From contig JAKJEP010000090.1 in the NCBI GenBank assembly GCA_022705365.1, positions 279-10,803 on the forward strand: a DNA stretch of 10,525 nucleotides. The letters are read 5' to 3'. Within the stretch, counting starts at the first letter, position 1. Each line of letters starts with the position of its first letter. Shown here in pieces: positions 6,779 through 10,525 of this stretch. The notes below the pieces were generated by a model that ran no database searches, was not told the origin of the DNA, and worked only from the letters and a program-made list of their open reading frames with translations. The DNA is from Planctomycetota bacterium. Its GTDB lineage: Bacteria; Planctomycetota; Phycisphaerae; Sedimentisphaerales; SM23-30. Made by a program: the position numbers and the translations under genes.

Positions 6779-7921
6779 TTACTTTTCCTGCAGATGTTTT
6801 CCCAGCCGTACCAGTTGGGCCTGGGTATCCTGGGGGATATGGCCGTTGCCGATGAATGACGCGGAGGAGGTATCGACCCCGGCCGGGCCGGATGCTCCGC
6901 CGATGGGCACATTGATGGTGATGGCACCCCCCACCGCCTTGACCGCATCGACGAACCGGAACAGTTCCGCATCCGTGTAATGACAGTACTGATTGGGCAC
7001 CGCCGGGTTGAAACTCAGATCGATCGGCAGCAGGCAATGCCACTGTACATTACCGATGAACTGTGCATCCGGCAGATAGAACTTTGGTTCCTGCCCCTGC
7101 TTCCGCAATTTGCACTGGGCGTCGATGATAATCCCTTCTCCGGGCGGCCAGAGGAAATCCGTCCGGATCCGGCTGTCTTCCAGCAGGTGGATTTCGCCGG
7201 CGTGATAGTCCTCGATCGGGCAGAGGGGCATGATCTGGCCGCTGGAGGCGCAGAACTCCGCCCCGCTGAAGGCGACCACCGCCTCGGGATTGCCCGCCCG
7301 GCAGGCCTCCATTTCCTTCTGCCAGAGGGCGTTGTCCTGGGGACCACAGCTATCGAACCACCAGCCATCCAGCAGGCGGCCCAGCCCGGCGGCATACTCC
7401 CGGATGAAGGCGTTGTGCCGGTCGATGAAGCCCTCGCTGCCCAGCCCCAGCAGCCGCTTTATCGTCGGATCAGAGCCGGCATAGGGACCGGGCAGGTAGA
7501 TAATCAGTTTCTTGCCCCGCCCGTGCAATCGCTGGCCGATCTCCCGCACCAGGTCCCGCTCGGGCGAGTATCCCTTTTCCAGCCGGTCGATGGTGTCGCA
7601 ACGGCTGGACAGATACCCGGTCCCCTGCGCCAGGGTGAAGATCAGCCAGTCCGCCCCGGTTTCCTCGATCTGGCGGATGTAGAAGTCCAGGTCAAACTGG
7701 TTCACGATCCGGTTCAGATCGGCGGTTTTTTCGGCCGGGGTATTGCCTTGCGGCTGCACCAGATAATGGGTCATGATCCCGAAGGTCCCCTCCGCCATCC
7801 ACGCCGCCCGGTTCGGCTGCCCGTCCGGCCGCACCGTTTCTATTTTCCCGTCAGACCATGTCAAACCACCGTTTATTAAAAAAAACACTCCCACCATCAG
7901 GAATTGCCTTGCTCTTTTCAT
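6779..7921 (-). CDS. Exported GH29-like (alpha-L-fucosidase-like) protein
   Basis: Probable exported glycosidase related to GH29 alpha-L-fucosidases. The 380-residue product has an N-terminal signal peptide (basic KRAR, hydrophobic 7-20). The TIM-barrel opening EGTFGIMTHYL (44-54) corresponds to the family's KFGIFxHWG. DFYIRQIEETGADWLIFT (79-96) matches the 'F.a..W...ak.aGakY' helix-strand unit, and ERDLVREIGQRLHGRGKKL (121-139) precedes a strand ending YLPGP. GWWFDSCGP (186-194) puts Asp190 at the nucleophile position of the family's LWFD motif. It is shorter than typical GH29 enzymes (about 450), with no C-terminal beta domain. The acid/base residue cannot be assigned. It is convergent with spoVG (39 bp apart, no clear terminator) and divergent from ribH. 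The start at 7921 has a weak purine-rich site upstream. Fucosidase specificity is inference. Confidence 0.7.
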   Translation of the reverse strand: MKRARQFLMVGVFFLINGGLTWSDGKIETVRPDGQPNRAAWMAEGTFGIMTHYLVQPQGNTPAEKTADLNRIVNQFDLDFYIRQIEETGADWLIFTLAQGTGYLSSRCDTIDRLEKGYSPERDLVREIGQRLHGRGKKLIIYLPGPYAGSDPTIKRLLGLGSEGFIDRHNAFIREYAAGLGRLLDGWWFDSCGPQDNALWQKEMEACRAGNPEAVVAFSGAEFCASSGQIMPLCPIEDYHAGEIHLLEDSRIRTDFLWPPGEGIIIDAQCKLRKQGQEPKFYLPDAQFIGNVQWHCLLPIDLSFNPAVPNQYCHYTDAELFRFVDAVKAVGGAITINVPIGGASGPAGVDTSSASFIGNGHIPQDTQAQLVRLGKHLQEK

Positions 7922-8092
7922 GAAAGGATCTCTTTTCAGAATAGTTTTTACTCTTTACAAACAGCCGGATTCGCTTATTCAAGGAAACCGCTGCCTGAGC
8001 TTACTCGATTTGGGTTTGCAGGGCAAACGGTATCTCTGATAAAAGGATCTTCAGAATAAAAATGAAATATATGGAAGGTTGATTTTGATAAT
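7922..8092. other. Divergent intergenic region with a short direct repeat
   Basis: The AT-rich spacer between the GH29-like gene and the ribH promoter contains an imperfect direct repeat. AAAGGATCT plus TCAGAATA occurs at 7923-7943 with a 4-nt insert, and at 8042-8058 without it. The first copy overlaps the region just upstream of the minus-strand start codon. No convincing minus-strand promoter, RNA gene or coding frame was recognised. Confidence 0.4.
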
Positions 8093-8120
8093 TTGCAAAA
8101 TCGCCAACTTCTGGTATAAT
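8093..8120 (+). promoter_or_regulatory. Sigma-70-like promoter of the ribH-nusB-ftsY operon
   Basis: TTGCAA (8093-8098) and a perfect TATAAT (8115-8120) are separated by 16 bp, with an extended -10 TG dinucleotide at 8112-8113. A start near 8127 leaves a leader of about 70 nt to the ribH ATG. The leader is AT-rich and lacks an FMN riboswitch. Confidence 0.7.
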
Positions 8121-8197
8121 AAGATTTTAATGATATGGGAAACAGGATATTACCAGAACGATAGTTTCTTAAGTAATTGATATTTATGGAGTTATAA

Positions 8198-8674
8198 ATG
8201 GCACAGGAACTGCATGGCGCATTACAGGTAGGCAGTGAGCGATACGGCATCGTGGTCAGCCGGTTTAATGAATTTATCACGTCCAAGCTGCTCAGCGGGG
8301 CAGTGGACTGCCTGAAACGGCACGGGGCCAAAGAAGACCAGATCACGGTTTTGTGGGTGCCGGGATCGTTTGAGGTGCCGGTAGCGGCCCAGCGGCTGGC
8401 CCGCAGCGGCAAATTCGCGGCGGTTATCTGTCTGGCGGCGGTGATCCGGGGCCAGACCTCCCATTATGACCAGGTCTGCCAGCAGATCACCCGGGGCGTC
8501 GGGGAAGTGGGGCTGGCCAGCGGCGTACCTGCGTTGTTCGGGGTGATTACCGCCGATACCCTGGAGGAGGCGATTGACCGGGCCGGGGCCAAAGGCGGCA
8601 ATATGGGTTTCAATGCGGCGGCGGGTGCGATTGAAATGGTACAGGTACTGAAACAATTCGATAACTGCAAATAA
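8198..8674 (+). CDS. ribH: 6,7-dimethyl-8-ribityllumazine synthase
   Basis: Condenses 3,4-dihydroxy-2-butanone 4-phosphate with the ribityl-aminouracil to give lumazine, the penultimate step of riboflavin synthesis; family members form pentamers or 60-mers in the cytoplasm. The 158 residues match the family length. Motifs in order are SRFNEFIT (21-28), VPGSFEVP (54-61), AVIRGQTSHYD (81-91) with the catalytic His89, and FGVITADTLEEAIDRAG (114-130) with the phosphate-contacting Arg128. The last block reads GGNMGFNAA (133-141), where nearly all homologues known to me have NKG or NRG, so the phosphate-side Lys is replaced by Met136. GGAG lies 6 nt upstream of the ATG. It is the first gene of the operon, and nusB begins 3 nt after its stop. 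Confidence 0.93.
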   Translation: MAQELHGALQVGSERYGIVVSRFNEFITSKLLSGAVDCLKRHGAKEDQITVLWVPGSFEVPVAAQRLARSGKFAAVICLAAVIRGQTSHYDQVCQQITRGVGEVGLASGVPALFGVITADTLEEAIDRAGAKGGNMGFNAAAGAIEMVQVLKQFDNCK

Positions 8675-8677
8675 CCT

Positions 8678-9238
8678 ATGAGCAAGGTCAATCCCCACAA
8701 GTATTCCGCCGCCGAGACCGACCAGCCCCCTACCAAAGATTATCGCACCCTGGCCCGTCAACTGACGGTACAGTTTCTCCATCAGTTGGCCGTGCAGGGG
8801 CAGGATATTCTGGTGCAGTTGGATCGGTTTCTCTACGAAAATACCGACCAGGAAGATGCCAAGGACCTGGCTCGCAAATGGACCCGGGGAACCTGGACCC
8901 AGCGCCAGCAGGTCGATGCCTGCATTCGGAAGAACTACAGCAACTGGGACCTGGCCCGCATCAATCTGGTGGATCAGAACAATCTGCGGCTGGCGATCTA
9001 CCACCTGCTGTATTGCCCGGATATCCCTCCCAAGGTCGTCATTAACGAAGCGGTCGAACTGGCCAAGCTGTTCGGTACGGAACAATCGCCGGGCTTCATC
9101 AACGGCGTGCTGGAGTCGGTACGGCGGGATATCGCCGCTAAAAATGACCCGAACCCGACCATGAACCCGCCCACAAACCCGAACCCGCCCACAAACCCGA
9201 ACCCGACCACAACCACGAATCCGACGGATAAAGGATAA
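8678..9238 (+). CDS. nusB: Transcription antitermination factor NusB with repeat tail
   Basis: NusB binds boxA RNA with NusE (S10) and supports antitermination of rRNA transcription. The 186-residue protein is longer than usual (about 130-150). A polar N-terminal extension (1-20) precedes RTLARQLTVQFLHQL (23-37), the family's opening helix. The C-terminal signature RLAIYHLLY, DIPPKVVINEAVELAKLFG and SPGFINGVLESV spans 104-148. Residues after about 156 are a low-complexity Asn/Pro/Thr tail encoded by an 18-bp tandem repeat and are unlikely to belong to the folded domain. No good ribosome site precedes the ATG, 3 nt after the ribH stop, so translational coupling is likely. The ribH-nusB pairing is common in bacteria. 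Confidence 0.92.
   Translation: MSKVNPHKYSAAETDQPPTKDYRTLARQLTVQFLHQLAVQGQDILVQLDRFLYENTDQEDAKDLARKWTRGTWTQRQQVDACIRKNYSNWDLARINLVDQNNLRLAIYHLLYCPDIPPKVVINEAVELAKLFGTEQSPGFINGVLESVRRDIAAKNDPNPTMNPPTNPNPPTNPNPTTTTNPTDKG
9164..9217 (+). repeat. 18-bp tandem repeat inside nusB 3' end
   Basis: Three consecutive 18-bp units. Units at 9164-9181 and 9182-9199 are identical (aacccgcccacaaacccg); the third at 9200-9217 is diverged (aacccgaccacaaccacg). A degenerate partial unit lies upstream around 9150-9163. The unit is a multiple of three and encodes NPPTNP, so changes in copy number lengthen the tail without shifting the frame. Confidence 0.9.
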
Positions 9239-9248
9239 ATAGACAGCG

Positions 9249-10172
9249 ATGGCATTTTTTGCAAAGGCACTGGAGAAATTCAAGAGCGGCCTGGAACGCA
9301 GCCGCAAAAAAATCAATGATTCCCTGAAGACCATTTTGACCCTCGGGCGGAAGATCGACGAAAAGCTGCTGGAGGAGCTGGAAGAGCAACTCATCAGCGA
9401 CGATATCGGGGTGGAAGCAACCATGCACATCATGGATGATTTGCGGAATGCCTGGAAACAGCGGAAAATCAATTCCGCCGAGGAAGTCATCCCTTTTTTG
9501 AAGCAGGAGCTGGTCAATTACTGGCCGGAGCAGGACCGCGCCCTGAAGATAGCTGACTCCCCCCCCACCGTGATCCTGGTAACCGGAGTCAACGGCAGCG
9601 GCAAAACCACCAGCGTGGCCAAGCTGGCCCGGCTGCTTTCCAGCCAGGGGAAAAAGGTGGTGCTGGGCGCCTGCGACACCTTCCGGGCGGCGGCAGTGGA
9701 ACAGTTGACCATCTGGAGCGAACGAACCGGGGTCCAGATCGTCAAGCACCAGCAGGGCAGCGACCCGGCGGCGGTGGCGTATGATGCCTGTGAGGCCGCC
9801 CTAAGCCGCAAGGCCGATTATCTGGTGATCGATACCGCCGGGCGGCTCCACACCCAGCAGAATCTGATGCGGGAACTGACGAAGATCCGAGATGTGGTGG
9901 CACGCAAGATCCCGGGCGCTCCCCACGAAGTCCTGCAGGTGCTGGATGCCACCACCGGGCAGAATGCCATCAATCAGGCGAAAATATTTTCGGAAGCGGT
10001 TCAGGTAACCGGCATCCTGCTGGCCAAGCTGGACGGTACTGCCAAGGGCGGTATCGTGATTGCCATTCGCAACCAGATCCATCTGCCAGTCAAGTTTGTC
10101 GGCCTGGGCGAGAAGCCGGAAGACCTCGAACCGTTCGATCCGGAAACATTTGTGGAAGCGCTATTCAGTTAG
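9249..10172 (+). CDS. ftsY: Signal recognition particle receptor GTPase FtsY
   Basis: SRP receptor that docks SRP-ribosome complexes at the membrane for co-translational insertion. The 307 residues comprise only the N and G domains. The N-domain helices (about 1-100) include the LEELEEQLISDDIG segment (41-54). The GTPase motifs are GVNGSGKTT (113-121), DTFRAAAVEQL (143-153), DTAGR (195-199), the G4 position AKLDG (259-263, Ala instead of the usual Thr) and the closing loop GLGEKPEDL (285-293). There is no acidic A domain, as in many bacteria; a basic amphipathic N-terminus (MAFFAKALEKFKSGLERSRKK) could serve as the membrane-targeting helix. It starts 10 nt after nusB with a weak ribosome site, consistent with coupling within the operon. 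Confidence 0.95.
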   Translation: MAFFAKALEKFKSGLERSRKKINDSLKTILTLGRKIDEKLLEELEEQLISDDIGVEATMHIMDDLRNAWKQRKINSAEEVIPFLKQELVNYWPEQDRALKIADSPPTVILVTGVNGSGKTTSVAKLARLLSSQGKKVVLGACDTFRAAAVEQLTIWSERTGVQIVKHQQGSDPAAVAYDACEAALSRKADYLVIDTAGRLHTQQNLMRELTKIRDVVARKIPGAPHEVLQVLDATTGQNAINQAKIFSEAVQVTGILLAKLDGTAKGGIVIAIRNQIHLPVKFVGLGEKPEDLEPFDPETFVEALFS

Positions 10173-10180
10173 AGGAAGCC

Positions 10181-10423
10181 ATGCCGATTTATCAATATAA
10201 AGCCATAAAAGACGGCTGCGCGTATTGCCGCGGCGGCTTTGAGACCATGCAGTCCATGCGGGACAAACCGCTCACCCAATGCCCGCAGTGCGGCGCGAAA
10301 GTCAAAAAATGCCCCTCTCTCTGCAGCGGCTTTACCCCCCTGCTCTCCAACGGCAACCTGCGTGACAAAGGATTCACCAAGCTCAAAAACCGCGGCAACG
10401 GCACTTTCGAAAAACTGACGTGA
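10181..10423 (+). CDS. FmdB-family putative regulatory zinc-ribbon protein
   Basis: Small zinc-ribbon protein of the FmdB/CxxC_CxxC family, whose biochemical role is poorly known. The 80 residues begin MPIYQYKA, the hallmark start of the family. Two knuckles follow: CAYC (13-16) and CPQC (34-37), 17 residues apart. Two further Cys (C44, C48) lie just after the second knuckle. The tail (LRDKGFTKLKNRGNG) is Lys/Gly-rich and could contact nucleic acid (inference). GAGGAA (10172-10177) sits 3 nt before the ATG, and the gene begins 8 nt after ftsY, so it is the last recognised gene of the ribH operon within the window. Confidence 0.85.
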   Translation: MPIYQYKAIKDGCAYCRGGFETMQSMRDKPLTQCPQCGAKVKKCPSLCSGFTPLLSNGNLRDKGFTKLKNRGNGTFEKLT

Positions 10424-10447
10424 AGACCGGTCGGCATCCTATTACCT

Positions 10448-10496
10448 CCCTGCCGGCGTTCTATCCCCGGCCTTCGTCCCGCTGCCATCGGCAGGG
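10448..10496. repeat. 8-bp inverted repeat after the operon
   Basis: CCCTGCCG (10448-10455) and its exact reverse complement CGGCAGGG (10489-10496) are separated by 33 bp. A smaller hairpin, CTGCC-ATC-GGCAG, is nested at 10482-10494. No T-run follows, so terminator function is not supported; both arms are GC-rich and could pair by chance. Confidence 0.35.
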
Positions 10497-10525
10497 TTCC
10501 CCAGTTACCCACCAGTGTACCCGCC

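Noticed and set aside
6980..7879. 299-codon open frame on the plus strand across the GH29-like gene
   Set aside because: Antisense shadow in GC-rich DNA. The minus-strand frame has a signal peptide and ordered GH29-like motifs; this frame has none.
8041..8197. Possible FMN riboswitch upstream of ribH, because AAGGATCTTC resembles its opening
   Set aside because: Only the first few bases match. The conserved inner loops and the later helices of the RFN element are absent, and the match lies upstream of the predicted transcription start.
8222..9517. 431-codon open frame on the minus strand across ribH-nusB-ftsY
   Set aside because: It is antisense to three clearly recognised genes, has low-complexity composition dictated by the opposite strand, and has no motif of its own.

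Overview
The window reads as a stretch of bacterial chromosome, most likely from a planctomycete of the Phycisphaerae type (probably an uncultured or anaerobic carbohydrate degrader). This assignment is inference. It rests on a SpoVG protein with a built-in zinc ribbon directly behind ispE, on a ribH-nusB-ftsY-fmdB-like block, and on several exported carbohydrate-active enzymes. Most genes are GC-rich (sampled rows about 55-67% GC by hand count), except for one clearly AT-richer island.

Layout. (1) 2-973, +: the 3' part of pdxB (4-phosphoerythronate dehydrogenase, vitamin B6 synthesis), cut by the window edge. (2) 1072-3417, +: two exported esterases, a sialate-O-acetylesterase-like SGNH enzyme and an esterase-D-like alpha/beta hydrolase, adjacent and probably co-transcribed; they would remove acyl groups from polysaccharides. 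(3) 5047 down to 3531, -: a DedA/VTT-type membrane protein (YqaA-like), then two small unrecognised membrane-associated genes in an AT-rich island. Each of the two small genes is followed by a copy of a 39-bp palindrome-containing repeat. (4) 5113-6739, +: a good sigma-70-like promoter, ispE (MEP isoprenoid pathway) and spoVG, which overlaps the end of ispE. (5) 7921-6779, -: an exported GH29-like (alpha-L-fucosidase-like) glycosidase. (6) 8093-10423, +: a promoter with an extended -10 element, then the tightly packed operon ribH, nusB, ftsY and an FmdB-type zinc-ribbon gene.

How the parts fit together. The esterase pair and the GH29-like enzyme point to degradation of acetylated, deoxysugar-containing glycans. 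pdxB, ispE and ribH are cofactor or isoprenoid genes. nusB and ftsY are transcription and secretion housekeeping genes.

The most unusual points are an in-frame loss of five residues exactly in the glycine-rich ATP loop of IspE, and the cassette-like pair of small AT-rich genes with matched 39-bp repeats. I saw no CRISPR array, tRNA, rRNA, transposase or integrase, and no recognisable new multi-gene defence or biosynthetic system.
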